DNA of 64,000 nt, from assembly GCF_029968015.1 (NCBI RefSeq), contig NZ_JASCIS010000006.1:1-64000 (forward strand). The letters are read 5' to 3'. The position numbers and the translations under genes are program-made. The DNA comes from Streptomyces luteolus. GTDB lineage: Bacteria; Actinomycetota; Actinomycetes; Streptomycetales; Streptomycetaceae. The notes below the pieces were generated by a model. That model worked only from the letters and a program-made list of their open reading frames with translations, searched no databases and was not told where the DNA came from. This document shows, piece after piece, positions 16,768 to 24,830 of the stretch; the first letter of the stretch is position 1, and each line of letters starts with the position of its first letter.

Positions 16768-16967
16768 GGACCGGGGTGGTCCGCCCCCTTCAGCACCTTT
16801 AATCCTTACGGGTGAACAGATCCCTCGAAAGGGGACAGGAACCCCTCATTCCGTCGCAGCGGCCGGGCAGGGGCGCACAGAAGCACGCCCCGGTGCACAG
16901 GTGCCGGGCGGACGGGTACGGCCGCCCCCGGGCCGGATTGTCAGTGGCCCCCGCTACGGTTTCGCAC

Positions 16968-18371
16968 ATGGCTGCCCGTACGAAATCCACCAAGGACCGT
17001 CCGTCGTACCGCTGCACGGAGTGCGGCTGGCAGACGGCCAAGTGGCTCGGCCGCTGCCCCGAATGCCAGGCCTGGGGCACGGTCGAGGAGTACGGCGCGC
17101 CCGCGGTCCGCACCACCGCCCCCGGCCGCGTCACCAACTCCGCCCTGCCCATCGGCCAGGTCGACGGCCGCCAGGCCACCGCCCGCTCCACGGGGGTGGA
17201 CGAGCTGGACCGCGTGCTCGGCGGCGGCCTCGTGCCCGGCGCCGTGGTGCTGCTCGCCGGCGAGCCCGGCGTCGGCAAGTCCACCCTGCTGCTCGACGTC
17301 GCGGCGAAGGCGGCGAGCGACGAGCACCGCACGCTCTATGTGACGGGCGAGGAGTCCGCGAGCCAGGTCAGGCTGCGCGCCGACCGCATCAACGCCCTGA
17401 ACGACCACCTGTATCTGGCCGCGGAGACCGATCTCTCCGCCGTCCTCGGCCACTTGGACGCGGTCAAGCCCTCCCTGCTGATCCTCGACTCGGTGCAGAC
17501 GGTCGCCTCGCCGGAGATCGACGGCGCCCCCGGCGGCATGGCCCAGGTGCGCGAGGTCGCGGGCGCCCTGATCCGCGCCTCGAAGGAACGCGGCATGTCC
17601 ACGCTCCTCGTCGGCCACGTCACGAAGGACGGCAACATCGCGGGCCCCCGCCTCCTGGAGCACCTGGTGGACGTGGTGCTGTCCTTCGAGGGCGACCGGC
17701 ACGCGCGCCTGCGCCTGGTCCGCGGCGTCAAGAACCGATACGGGGCGACGGACGAGGTCGGCTGCTTCGAGCTGCACGACGAGGGCATCACCGGACTCGC
17801 CGACCCCAGCGGCCTGTTCCTCACCCGCCGCTCCGAGCCGGTCCCCGGCACCTGCCTGACCGTCACCCTGGAGGGCCGCCGCCCGCTGGTCGCCGAGGTC
17901 CAGGCCCTGACGGTCGACTCGCAGATCCCCTCCCCCAGGCGTACGACCTCCGGTCTTGAGACCTCCCGCGTCTCGATGATGCTCGCCGTGCTCGAACAGC
18001 GCGGCCGCATCAGCGCCCTGGGCAAAAGGGACATCTACAGCGCGACGGTCGGCGGGGTGAAGCTCTCCGAACCGGCGGCCGACCTCGCGGTGGCCCTCGC
18101 CCTGGCGAGCGCCGCGAGCGACACCCCGCTGCCGAAGAACCTGGTCGCGATCGGCGAGGTCGGCCTGGCGGGCGAGGTCCGAAGGGTCACGGGCGTCCAG
18201 CGCAGACTGGCCGAGGCCCACCGCCTGGGCTTCACGCACGCGCTCGTGCCGAGCGATCCGGGCAAGGTCCCGGCCGGCATGAAGGTCACCGAGGTCGCCG
18301 ACATGGGGGACGCGCTGCGAGTCCTGCCGAGGTCCCGCCGCAGAGAGCCCAAGGAAAGCCAGGAGGGCTAG
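16968..18371 (+). CDS. radA: DNA repair protein RadA (RecA-like branch-migration ATPase)
   Basis: 467 residues from ATG 16968. An N-terminal zinc finger (CTECGWQTAKWLGRCPEC), a RecA-like core with Walker A GEPGVGKST, the RadA-specific KNRYG motif and a C-terminal Lon-type domain (LPKNLVAIGEVGLAGEVR) are all present. It drives branch migration and processes recombination intermediates. The longer frame from 16812 is rejected because the zinc finger follows at once after MAARTKSTKDRPSYR. disA follows 231 bp downstream; RadA is known to interact with and inhibit DisA in other Gram-positives. Confidence 0.97.
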   Translation: MAARTKSTKDRPSYRCTECGWQTAKWLGRCPECQAWGTVEEYGAPAVRTTAPGRVTNSALPIGQVDGRQATARSTGVDELDRVLGGGLVPGAVVLLAGEPGVGKSTLLLDVAAKAASDEHRTLYVTGEESASQVRLRADRINALNDHLYLAAETDLSAVLGHLDAVKPSLLILDSVQTVASPEIDGAPGGMAQVREVAGALIRASKERGMSTLLVGHVTKDGNIAGPRLLEHLVDVVLSFEGDRHARLRLVRGVKNRYGATDEVGCFELHDEGITGLADPSGLFLTRRSEPVPGTCLTVTLEGRRPLVAEVQALTVDSQIPSPRRTTSGLETSRVSMMLAVLEQRGRISALGKRDIYSATVGGVKLSEPAADLAVALALASAASDTPLPKNLVAIGEVGLAGEVRRVTGVQRRLAEAHRLGFTHALVPSDPGKVPAGMKVTEVADMGDALRVLPRSRRREPKESQEG

Positions 18372-18401
18372 GAGGACCAGGAGGGGGCCAGGAGGGCTAG
18401 G
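18358..18401. repeat. Duplicated 3' end of radA including the TAG stop
   Basis: GCCAGGAGGGCTAGG covers the radA stop (TAG, 18369-18371) at 18358-18372 and is repeated exactly at 18387-18401, with a degenerate copy between them. Confidence 0.85.
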
Positions 18402-18602
18402 CGCTCGCCACCCGGGTAGACGCACCCCGCCCGAAGGGTGGGGGAAGGACTCAGCGGACACGGCCTGGGACCGCCGGTAGACTTTGCCCCGGTCTCGCCC
18501 ATCCGTACGAACCAGGGGCCGTACGAGCAAGGGGCGTACGGCACCGAGCACCAGGTGTTCCGTACACACCGAGGGCAAGGAAACCGCGACCGGAGGAGTG
18601 CA

Positions 18603-19727
18603 GTGGCAGCCAATGACCGGGCGGCAGCTCCCGGCAAGTCGGGTGGGAGCTCCGGCTCCGATGGGCTGATGCGCGCCTCGCTGAGCGCGGTCGCGCCCGG
18701 CACCGGGCTGCGCGACGGCCTGGAGCGCATCCTCCGCGGCAACACCGGCGGACTCATCGTGCTCGGCTCCGACAAGACCGTCGAGGCGATGTGCACGGGC
18801 GGCTTCGTCCTCGACGTGGAGTTCACCGCGACGCGACTGCGCGAGCTCTGCAAGCTCGACGGCGGCATCGTCGTCTCGTCGGACCTCTCCAAGATCCTGC
18901 GGGCCGGCGTCCAGCTCGTACCGGACCCGACGATCCCCACCGAGGAGACCGGCACCCGGCACCGCACCGCGGACCGCGTCAGCAAGCAGGTCGGCTTCCC
19001 GGTGGTCTCGGTCTCCCAGTCGATGCGCCTGATCGCGCTGTACGTCGACGGGCAGCGCCGCGTCCTGGAGGACTCCGCCGCGATCCTGTCCCGCGCCAAC
19101 CAGGCCCTGGCCACCCTTGAGCGGTACAAGCTCCGCCTGGACGAGGTCGCGGGCACGCTCTCCGCCCTGGAGATCGAGGACCTGGTGACGGTCCGGGACG
19201 TGACGGCGGTCGCCCAGCGCCTGGAGATGGTCCGCCGCATCGCCACGGAGATCGCCGAGTACGTGGTGGAGCTCGGCACCGACGGCCGGCTTCTCGCCCT
19301 GCAGCTGGACGAGTTGATCGCGGGCGTCGAGCCGGAGCGCGAACTCGTCGTACGGGACTACGTCCCCGCGCCGACCGCGAGGCGCTCCCGCACGGTCGAG
19401 GAAGCGCTGCACGAGCTGAACGAGCTCACCCACCCCGAGCTGCTCGAACTCCCCACCGTGGCAAGGGCGTTGGGGTACACGGGCTCACCCGAGACGCTCG
19501 ACGCGGCGGTCTCGCCGCGCGGCTTCCGGCTCCTCGCGAAGGTGCCCCGGCTGCCCGGCGCGATCATCGACCGCCTGGTGGAGCACTTCGGCGGCCTGCA
19601 GAAGCTGCTCGCGGCGAGCGTGGACGACCTGCAGACGGTGGACGGCGTCGGCGAGGCCCGCGCGCGGAGCGTCCGCGAGGGGCTTTCGCGGCTTGCGGAG
19701 TCGTCGATTCTTGAGCGGTACGTGTAG
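18603..19727 (+). CDS. disA: Diadenylate cyclase DisA (DNA integrity scanning)
   Basis: Makes c-di-AMP from two ATP and scans DNA for lesions; 374 residues, the normal length. The N-terminal DAC domain shows [10 protein letters not shown] (the DGA-type motif) and GTRHRTADR (the RHR motif). A helical spine and a C-terminal helix-hairpin-helix domain follow ([33 protein letters not shown]). GTG 18603 is chosen for its GGAGGA 6 bp upstream and N-terminus [12 protein letters not shown]. c-di-AMP controls potassium transport and cell-wall hydrolase riboswitches in Streptomyces. Confidence 0.97.
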   Translation: MAANDRAAAPGKSGGSSGSDGLMRASLSAVAPGTGLRDGLERILRGNTGGLIVLGSDKTVEAMCTGGFVLDVEFTATRLRELCKLDGGIVVSSDLSKILRAGVQLVPDPTIPTEETGTRHRTADRVSKQVGFPVVSVSQSMRLIALYVDGQRRVLEDSAAILSRANQALATLERYKLRLDEVAGTLSALEIEDLVTVRDVTAVAQRLEMVRRIATEIAEYVVELGTDGRLLALQLDELIAGVEPERELVVRDYVPAPTARRSRTVEEALHELNELTHPELLELPTVARALGYTGSPETLDAAVSPRGFRLLAKVPRLPGAIIDRLVEHFGGLQKLLAASVDDLQTVDGVGEARARSVREGLSRLAESSILERYV

Positions 19728-19766
19728 GTCGCCGCCTGACTGCGGCGCTGTCGTTCGTCTGCTGCA

Positions 19767-19833
19767 CCGTCGTGGTTGCTCGCGCCCCGCGGCGGAGCCG
19801 CTGATGTCACAGCCCCGCGCCCCTTATCGGGGC
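19767..19833. repeat. Dispersed intergenic repeat, copy B
   Basis: Second copy of the 67-bp unit at 8896-8962, again between convergent genes and again ending in GCCCC...GGGGC. It overlaps no coding sequence and probably terminates disA and the minus-strand gene that follows. Confidence 0.85.
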
Positions 19834-19837
19834 ACGA

Positions 19838-20650
19838 CTACGCCTCCTTGAGCACGAACGAAGCCCGCGCCGTCGGCAACCCCGGCGTCTTCGCCTCGAC
19901 CAAGTACGTGCCGGGCTCGGCCGATCCGGGGCGCGGCGTGGCGCACTCCTTCTCGCTCGGCTTGCGGTCCCACTCGACGGCGTGCGTGAACTTGCCGCCC
20001 TGGGCCACCTTCAGGAAGACATGGGCGGGGCCTGCCGGGCAGTCGTCCGAGGCCCACAGGACGTCGCCGCCGTCGGCCTGAGTGATCGTCAGGATCGTGC
20101 CCTCGGGACCGACATCGACCTTGCAGGCGCTGGCCGAGGTGTTCTCGGCGATCATCTCGAACTTCGGCTTCTCGCCCGGCTCGTACTCGTTGCGGACGCT
20201 GCGCAGGGTCCACATCACCTGGGACGGCGTGCAGTTGGCGAGCGCCGCGCCCGCCGGAACCCGCGTACCGGAGCCGTCGGCGACGCCGTTCTCGCCCACG
20301 TCACCCTTGGTACCGCCGACGCCGCCCGAGTCGCCGCCCGCACCCGAACCGGAGCCCGAACCGGAACCGGAACCGGAACCGCCACCCGAACCGCCGCTCT
20401 CGCCCGACTCGTCCCGCCCGCCCGGCTGTTCACTGATGGCGGGGCCGGAACCGGAAGGTCCGGGAGTGATGGAGGGCGCGGGCCCCTTGCCGTCCGGTGT
20501 GCCCGATCCGCCGGCGCCTCCGCCGCCCCCGCCCGTGACGGCCCAGGCGGCGAGCAGTGCGAGCACCGCGACCACGGACAGCAGAACTGCCCTCCGTCGC
20601 CAGTAGATGGAGGAGGGAAGCGGCCCGATCGGATTGCGCAGAGATCCCAC
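19838..20650 (-). CDS. Membrane-anchored secreted protein with Gly/Ser linker, function unknown
   Basis: 270 residues from GTG 20650 (VGSLRNPIGPLPSSIYWRRR). One transmembrane or signal-anchor segment lies at about 20-39 (AVLLSVVAVLALLAAWAVTG). A Gly/Ser-rich linker with (GS)n, coded by a hexamer repeat near 20340-20385, leads to a C-terminal beta-rich domain. That domain includes VMWTLRSVRNEYEPGEKPKFEM, ending in LPTARASFVLKEA. The fold resembles DUF4232-type or Ig-like external domains; two Cys pairs may form disulphides. The longer frame from 20680 is also possible. Confidence 0.8.
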   Translation of the reverse strand: MGSLRNPIGPLPSSIYWRRRAVLLSVVAVLALLAAWAVTGGGGGGAGGSGTPDGKGPAPSITPGPSGSGPAISEQPGGRDESGESGGSGGGSGSGSGSGSGSGAGGDSGGVGGTKGDVGENGVADGSGTRVPAGAALANCTPSQVMWTLRSVRNEYEPGEKPKFEMIAENTSASACKVDVGPEGTILTITQADGGDVLWASDDCPAGPAHVFLKVAQGGKFTHAVEWDRKPSEKECATPRPGSAEPGTYLVEAKTPGLPTARASFVLKEA

Positions 20651-20832
20651 GGCCCAAACCTTACGAGAGATCGGCCCCAACTCCCGCCCCCACCCGCCGC
20701 CCTGGGCCCGGACTTTTACGGATCATCAGCCCGGAGGGCCCTCGGGCGACCCCGGGTCATGACTTTCGTCAGGTGCCTTCCTGGTCGTTCGCGGGAGGTG
20801 GCGGGTCGGAGCTGCCCGTAGCGTCCACGACC

Positions 20833-21540
20833 ATGGATGGCATGGAAAGCAACACTCCGGTCGACACCTCCGACCTCTATCGCGACATCACCGGCTTCGC
20901 CCACGACACCCCGGCCTGGCTGCAGACCGTGGCCGAAGTGTGGACCGAGGCCGGGCTGTTGCTCTTCGGCGTGCTCTTCGTGGCGGCCTGGTGGCGTGCG
21001 CGGCGCGGCGATCCGCGCGCTCTGGCGATATCGGTCCTGGCGCCGCTCGGCACCGCTCTCGCCTATGTGGTCAGCGAGTTGTCCAAGTCGGTGGTGGACG
21101 AGGAGCGGCCGTGCCGGGCCGTCGCGGGTGCGGCGGCGTCCCTGGTGGAGTGTCCGCCGGTGGGCGACTGGTCCTTCCCCAGCAACCACTCCACGATCGC
21201 GGGCGCCGCCGCCGTCGCCCTGGTCCTGGCCTGGCGCTCGCTTGCCTGGCTGACGCTGCCGATGGCGGTCCTGATGGCCTTCTCCCGGGTCTTCGTCGGC
21301 GTGCACTACCCGCACGACGTGGCGGTCGGCCTGCTGCTCGGCGCGCTCGTGGCGTTCCTCGCGGTCCGCGTCGGCACCCGTCCCGGCGCGCGGGTCGTCG
21401 CGGCGATGCGCGGTTCGTCAACGGGCGTGGTGCGCTGGTTCGCCGGTCCCGGTGACGCCGCCGTACGCGGTGACGCGGGCGGTGCGCACCTGCCCGCGCC
21501 CCCGCAGCCCGGCGCGTACCAGGGCGAGCGGACCCGCTGA
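20833..21540 (+). CDS. PAP2-family lipid phosphatase
   Basis: 235 residues, integral membrane. The three phosphatase motifs are complete: KSVVDEERP (K-x6-RP), PSNHST (PSGH type) and SRVFVGVHYPHD (SR-x5-H-x3-D). Probably dephosphorylates undecaprenyl pyrophosphate or phosphatidic acid on the outer face of the membrane. ATG 20833 or 20842 could be used; no strong Shine-Dalgarno is visible, and a TAGCGT -10-like hexamer ends 8 bp before 20833, so the mRNA may be leaderless. mutY follows 76 bp downstream on the same strand. Confidence 0.93.
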   Translation: MDGMESNTPVDTSDLYRDITGFAHDTPAWLQTVAEVWTEAGLLLFGVLFVAAWWRARRGDPRALAISVLAPLGTALAYVVSELSKSVVDEERPCRAVAGAAASLVECPPVGDWSFPSNHSTIAGAAAVALVLAWRSLAWLTLPMAVLMAFSRVFVGVHYPHDVAVGLLLGALVAFLAVRVGTRPGARVVAAMRGSSTGVVRWFAGPGDAAVRGDAGGAHLPAPPQPGAYQGERTR

Positions 21541-21616
21541 GGCGGCAGGGCGGCGGACGGTGTACGGCACGGCGATGTCCCCGCCCTCAACTCGCCCGTG
21601 GGACACTCGCCGTGCC

Positions 21617-22537
21617 ATGACTGCGACCGCTTCCACCCCCCAAGCACCCGACGCTCCCGACGCGTCGCACTCGCTCCACACGCCCGTCATCGCGTGGTTC
21701 GAGGCGCACGCACGCGACCTGCCCTGGCGCCGCCCCGACGCGGGCCCGTGGGGCGTGATGGTCAGCGAGTTCATGCTGCAGCAGACCCCGGTCAGCCGGG
21801 TCCTGCCGGTGTACGAGCAGTGGCTCGCGCGCTGGCCGCGCCCCGCCGACCTGGCCAAGGAGCCGCCCGGTGAGGCGGTCCGCGCCTGGGGGCGGCTCGG
21901 CTACCCGCGCCGCGCACTGCGGCTGCACGGCGCCGCCGTGGCGATAACGGAACGGCACGGCGGCGACGTACCACGCAGACACGCGCAGCTGCTCGCGCTG
22001 CCCGGCATCGGGGAGTACACGGCGGCGGCCGTGGCCTCCTTCGCGTACGGGCAGCGGCACGCGGTGCTCGACACGAATGTGCGCCGGGTGTTCGCGCGGG
22101 CGGCGACCGGCGTGCAGTACCCGCCGAACGCCACCACCGCCGCCGAGCGCAAGCTGGCCCGCGCGCTGCTGCCCGAGGACGAGTCGACGGCGGCGCGCTG
22201 GGCCGCCGCCTCCATGGAGCTGGGCGCGCTGGTCTGCACGGCGAAGAACGAGGACTGCGCGCGCTGCCCGATCGCCGGCCAGTGCGCCTGGCGCCTCGCC
22301 GGAAAGCCCGCGCACGAAGGCCCCGCCCGGCGCGGCCAGACGTACGCGGGTACCGACCGGCAGGTGCGCGGCAAGCTGCTCGCCGTGCTGCGGGAAGCGG
22401 TGGCCCCGGTGCCGCAGGCCACGCTCGACCGGGTGTGGGACGAGCCGGTACAGCGGGCCCGTGCCCTGGACGGTCTGGTGGCGGACGGCCTGGTCGAGCC
22501 GCTGCCGGGCCGTCTGTACCGGCTGCCGCTGAGCTGA
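21617..22537 (+). CDS. mutY: A/G-specific adenine glycosylase
   Basis: Removes adenine opposite 8-oxoguanine in base-excision repair. 306 residues from ATG 21617. Visible are VMVSEFMLQQTPVSRVLPVYEQW (catalytic Glu in SEFMLQQT), the helix-hairpin-helix LPGIGEYTAAAVASFAYGQ and the following VLDTNVRRV. The 4Fe-4S ligands are C-x6-C-x2-C-x5-C (CTAKNEDCARCPIAGQC). The C-terminus is short, without the full NUDIX-like 8-oxoG domain of E. coli MutY, as usual in actinobacteria. Its 3' end is duplicated downstream. Confidence 0.95.
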   Translation: MTATASTPQAPDAPDASHSLHTPVIAWFEAHARDLPWRRPDAGPWGVMVSEFMLQQTPVSRVLPVYEQWLARWPRPADLAKEPPGEAVRAWGRLGYPRRALRLHGAAVAITERHGGDVPRRHAQLLALPGIGEYTAAAVASFAYGQRHAVLDTNVRRVFARAATGVQYPPNATTAAERKLARALLPEDESTAARWAAASMELGALVCTAKNEDCARCPIAGQCAWRLAGKPAHEGPARRGQTYAGTDRQVRGKLLAVLREAVAPVPQATLDRVWDEPVQRARALDGLVADGLVEPLPGRLYRLPLS

Positions 22538-22571
22538 GCCCCGTAGCCGCCGCGTGCCGCTGAGCTGAGCC
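22524..22571. repeat. Duplicated 3' end of mutY including its stop codon
   Basis: TGCCGCTGAGCTGAGCC (codons for PLS and TGA) lies at 22524-22540 and exactly again at 22555-22571, followed by a degenerate third copy near 22585. Confidence 0.85.
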
Positions 22572-22908
22572 CGTACCCACCGCGCGTGAGCCGAGCCCTG
22601 GCGCACCGCCCCTTCGAGGCCCGCACGACTCCGGTCGCGCGGGCCTCTGCCTTGGGTCCGCGCGGCCCGTACGCCTGGAAATCCTTTCCCTACATCGTCC
22701 CTACACCGCGCGAATCCGGGCTGATCAGGCATACCGCCGGGGATTTTTAGGCGCCGCTTAGCCCTGTTACACAACCGAGGGGTAGCCGTGCGCCTGCCGC
22801 AGGCTGCTTCGCGAAGCGCCGTTACACCGCCTCCGTAGCTTCGGAGATGTTCCGGAGAGAGATCCGGTTCCACTTCGGATGCAGGTGTGAGAACGGAGGC
22901 GGTTGAGA
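22538..22908 (+). other. mutY-sigE intergenic region: repeats, terminator and sigE control region
   Basis: 371 bp without a gene. It holds the mutY tail duplication, a terminator hairpin (22616-22647) and then the sigE upstream region. That region shows palindromic hairpins GCCTG-CCG-CAGGC and GCTTCGCGAAGC between 22790 and 22820. sigE is known in S. coelicolor to be activated by phosphorylated CseB. I cannot point to the CseB site with confidence. Confidence 0.6.
22616..22647 (+). terminator. Terminator after mutY
   Basis: GAGGCCCGC (22616-22624) pairs perfectly with GCGGGCCTC (22639-22647) across a 14-nt loop, followed by TGCCTTGG. It would isolate sigE from mutY transcription. Confidence 0.65.
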
Positions 22909-23457
22909 ATGGCGCACGGCGAGGTGCTCGAATTCGAGGAGTACGTCCGTACGCGGCAGGACGCCCTGCTGCGCAGCGCCCGCCGCCTCGTGCCCGACCC
23001 TGTGGACGCCCAGGACCTGCTGCAGACCGCGCTCGTGCGGACGTACCACCGCTGGGACGGGATCGCCGACAAGCGGCTCGCGGACGCCTACCTCCGCCGC
23101 GTGATGATCAATACGCGGACCGAGTGGTGGCGGGCCCGGCGCCTGGAGGAGGTGCCCACCGAGCAGCTGCCGGACGCCAGCGTCGACGACTCCACCGAGC
23201 AGCACGCCGACCGCGCCCTCCTGATGGACGTACTCAAGGTCCTCGCCCCGAAGCAGCGCAGCGTGGTCGTGCTGCGACACTGGGAGCAGATGTCGACCGA
23301 GGAGACGGCTGCCGCCCTCGGCATGTCTGCCGGTACGGTCAAGAGCACGCTGCACCGGGCGCTCGCCCGCCTCCGCCAGGAGCTGGAGAGCCGCAACGCC
23401 GAGACCGGCGCCGGCGGCGTGCTCGGAGTTAAGGAGCGGGAGCGTTGCACGGCCTGA
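22909..23457 (+). CDS. sigE: ECF sigma factor SigE (cell-envelope stress)
   Basis: 182 residues, with sigma region 2 (DAQDLLQTALVRTYHRWD...) and region 4 (LAPKQRSVVVLRHWEQMSTEETAAALGMSAGTVKSTLHRALARL). Sequence and the following cseA-cseB-cseC genes match the S. coelicolor cell-wall stress operon, in which SigE directs transcription of envelope-repair genes and is controlled by CseBC instead of an anti-sigma factor. ATG 22909 has GGAGGC 8 bp upstream; a TTG two codons earlier is less likely. The 3' end overlaps cseA. Confidence 0.95.
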   Translation: MAHGEVLEFEEYVRTRQDALLRSARRLVPDPVDAQDLLQTALVRTYHRWDGIADKRLADAYLRRVMINTRTEWWRARRLEEVPTEQLPDASVDDSTEQHADRALLMDVLKVLAPKQRSVVVLRHWEQMSTEETAAALGMSAGTVKSTLHRALARLRQELESRNAETGAGGVLGVKERERCTA

Positions 23458-24086
23458 AACGGCTCGGCGGACCCAGGGCGGGGAGTGCGGCTGCGGCGGC
23501 GCTCGCCGCCCTCGGGCTTTGCCTGGGCGCCCTCGTCTCCTGCAGCACGGGCGGCACCGGCACGCGTGACGAGGGCCCGGCCCGCAGCGACCAGGTGGCG
23601 CAGGGCTCCCCCGCCCCGTCCGCCAGGCCCGGCAAGGAGCACGCGGTCGACCCGGTGCGCCTCGTGCGCGAGGACCCCCGGGTCAGCAAGGCGGTCAAGG
23701 CCGATCTGAAGCCCTGCGCGGGCGACTCGTACCCGGTCGACGTCAGCTACGGGAACCTGACCGGCGGATCCCGCAACGATGTCGTGGTGAACGTCCTGAC
23801 CTGCGGTGACGCCATCGGCATCGGGGCATACGTCTATCGCGCCAAGGGGGGTGCGTACGAGAATGTGTTCCGCACCGAGCAGCCCGCGTCGTACGCCGAG
23901 ATCGACCGGGACGGGCTGACCGTCACGCGGCAGACGTACGAGAAGGACGACTCGGTGGCCTTGCCCTCCGGCGAGGACATCACCCTCTACGAATGGCGTG
24001 ACGACGCCTTCGTGCAGACCAGGCACTGGACCAACCGATACGGCAGCGCGGGCGGCGACGTCAGACCCGCGCCCGAGGAGAACTGA
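23445..24086 (+). CDS. cseA: CseA, lipoprotein modulator of the SigE system
   Basis: 213 residues from a TTG at 23445 that overlaps the end of sigE by 13 bp, so translation is coupled. The N-terminal signal ends in the lipobox LVSC, and the mature protein faces outward. The body is basic/polar with DPVRLVREDPRVSKAVKADLKPCAGDSYPVDVSYGNLTGG and a C-terminal TLYEWRDDAFV. In S. coelicolor CseA is a membrane lipoprotein that damps sigE activation. The rare TTG start probably limits its level. Confidence 0.9.
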   Translation: MHGLKRLGGPRAGSAAAAALAALGLCLGALVSCSTGGTGTRDEGPARSDQVAQGSPAPSARPGKEHAVDPVRLVREDPRVSKAVKADLKPCAGDSYPVDVSYGNLTGGSRNDVVVNVLTCGDAIGIGAYVYRAKGGAYENVFRTEQPASYAEIDRDGLTVTRQTYEKDDSVALPSGEDITLYEWRDDAFVQTRHWTNRYGSAGGDVRPAPEEN

Positions 24087-24096
24087 GAGCGAGCGG

Positions 24097-24816
24097 ATGG
24101 CCGAGCAGACCCATGTCCTGTTCGTCGAGGACGACGACGTCATCCGCGAAGCGACGCAGCTCGCCCTTGAGCGCGACGGCTTCGTGGTCACCGCCATGCC
24201 GGACGGCCTGTCGGGCCTGGAGGCGTTCCGGTCGAACCAGCCGGACATCGCCCTGCTCGACGTGATGGTGCCGGGGCTCGACGGCGTCTCGCTGTGCCGG
24301 CGCATCAGGGACGAGTCCACGGTGCCGGTGATCATGCTGTCGGCGCGGGCCGACTCCATCGACGTGGTCCTCGGCCTGGAGGCCGGCGCCGACGACTACG
24401 TGACGAAGCCGTTCGACGGCGCCGTGCTCGTCGCCCGGATCCGCGCCGTGCTGCGCCGGTTCGGGCACGCGGGCGGTCCCGGCAACGGCTCGGGCGGTGC
24501 GGCGGACGAGGGTGCGGGGCAGGTGAGCGGGGGCGTGCTCGTCTTCGGCGACCTGGAGGTGGACACGGAGGGCATGGAGGTGCGGCGCGGCGGTGCGCAC
24601 GTCGCCCTGACGCCCACCGAGATGCGCCTGCTCCTGGAGTTCTCGGCGGCGCCCGGCACGGTCCTCTCCCGCGACAAGCTCCTGGAGCGGGTGTGGGACT
24701 ACGGCTGGGGCGGGGACACCCGCGTCGTCGACGTCCATGTGCAGCGGCTGCGCACCAAGATCGGCCAGGACCGGATCGAGACCGTCCGCGGCTTCGGCTA
24801 CAAGCTCAAGGGATGA
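24097..24816 (+). CDS. cseB: Response regulator CseB
   Basis: OmpR/PhoB-type regulator, 239 residues. The receiver domain has acidic pocket FVEDDD, phospho-acceptor D55 (IALLDVMVPG) and lysine in DDYVTKPF. The winged-helix domain occupies about 150-239 (VALTPTEMRLLLEF...DKLLERVWDYGWGGDTRVVDVHVQRLRTKIG). A Gly/Ala/Glu-rich linker near 126-143 separates them. It activates sigE when phosphorylated by CseC. ATG 24097 follows cseA by 10 bp. Confidence 0.95.
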   Translation: MAEQTHVLFVEDDDVIREATQLALERDGFVVTAMPDGLSGLEAFRSNQPDIALLDVMVPGLDGVSLCRRIRDESTVPVIMLSARADSIDVVLGLEAGADDYVTKPFDGAVLVARIRAVLRRFGHAGGPGNGSGGAADEGAGQVSGGVLVFGDLEVDTEGMEVRRGGAHVALTPTEMRLLLEFSAAPGTVLSRDKLLERVWDYGWGGDTRVVDVHVQRLRTKIGQDRIETVRGFGYKLKG

Positions 24817-24830
24817 CGCTCAAGCGATGA
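24813..24830 (+). CDS. Five-codon minicistron (MTLKR) between cseB and cseC
   Basis: ATG at 24813 overlaps the cseB stop (ATGA) and reads MTLKR. Its TGA (24828-24830) in turn overlaps the cseC ATG at 24827. The arrangement would let a terminating ribosome re-initiate twice to reach cseC. It may instead mark an old start of cseC in another frame. No protein function is proposed. Confidence 0.4.
   Translation: MTLKR

Noticed and set aside
16941..19433. 830-codon minus-strand frame opposite radA and disA
   Set aside because: Shadow frame over two well-identified genes with no motif of its own.
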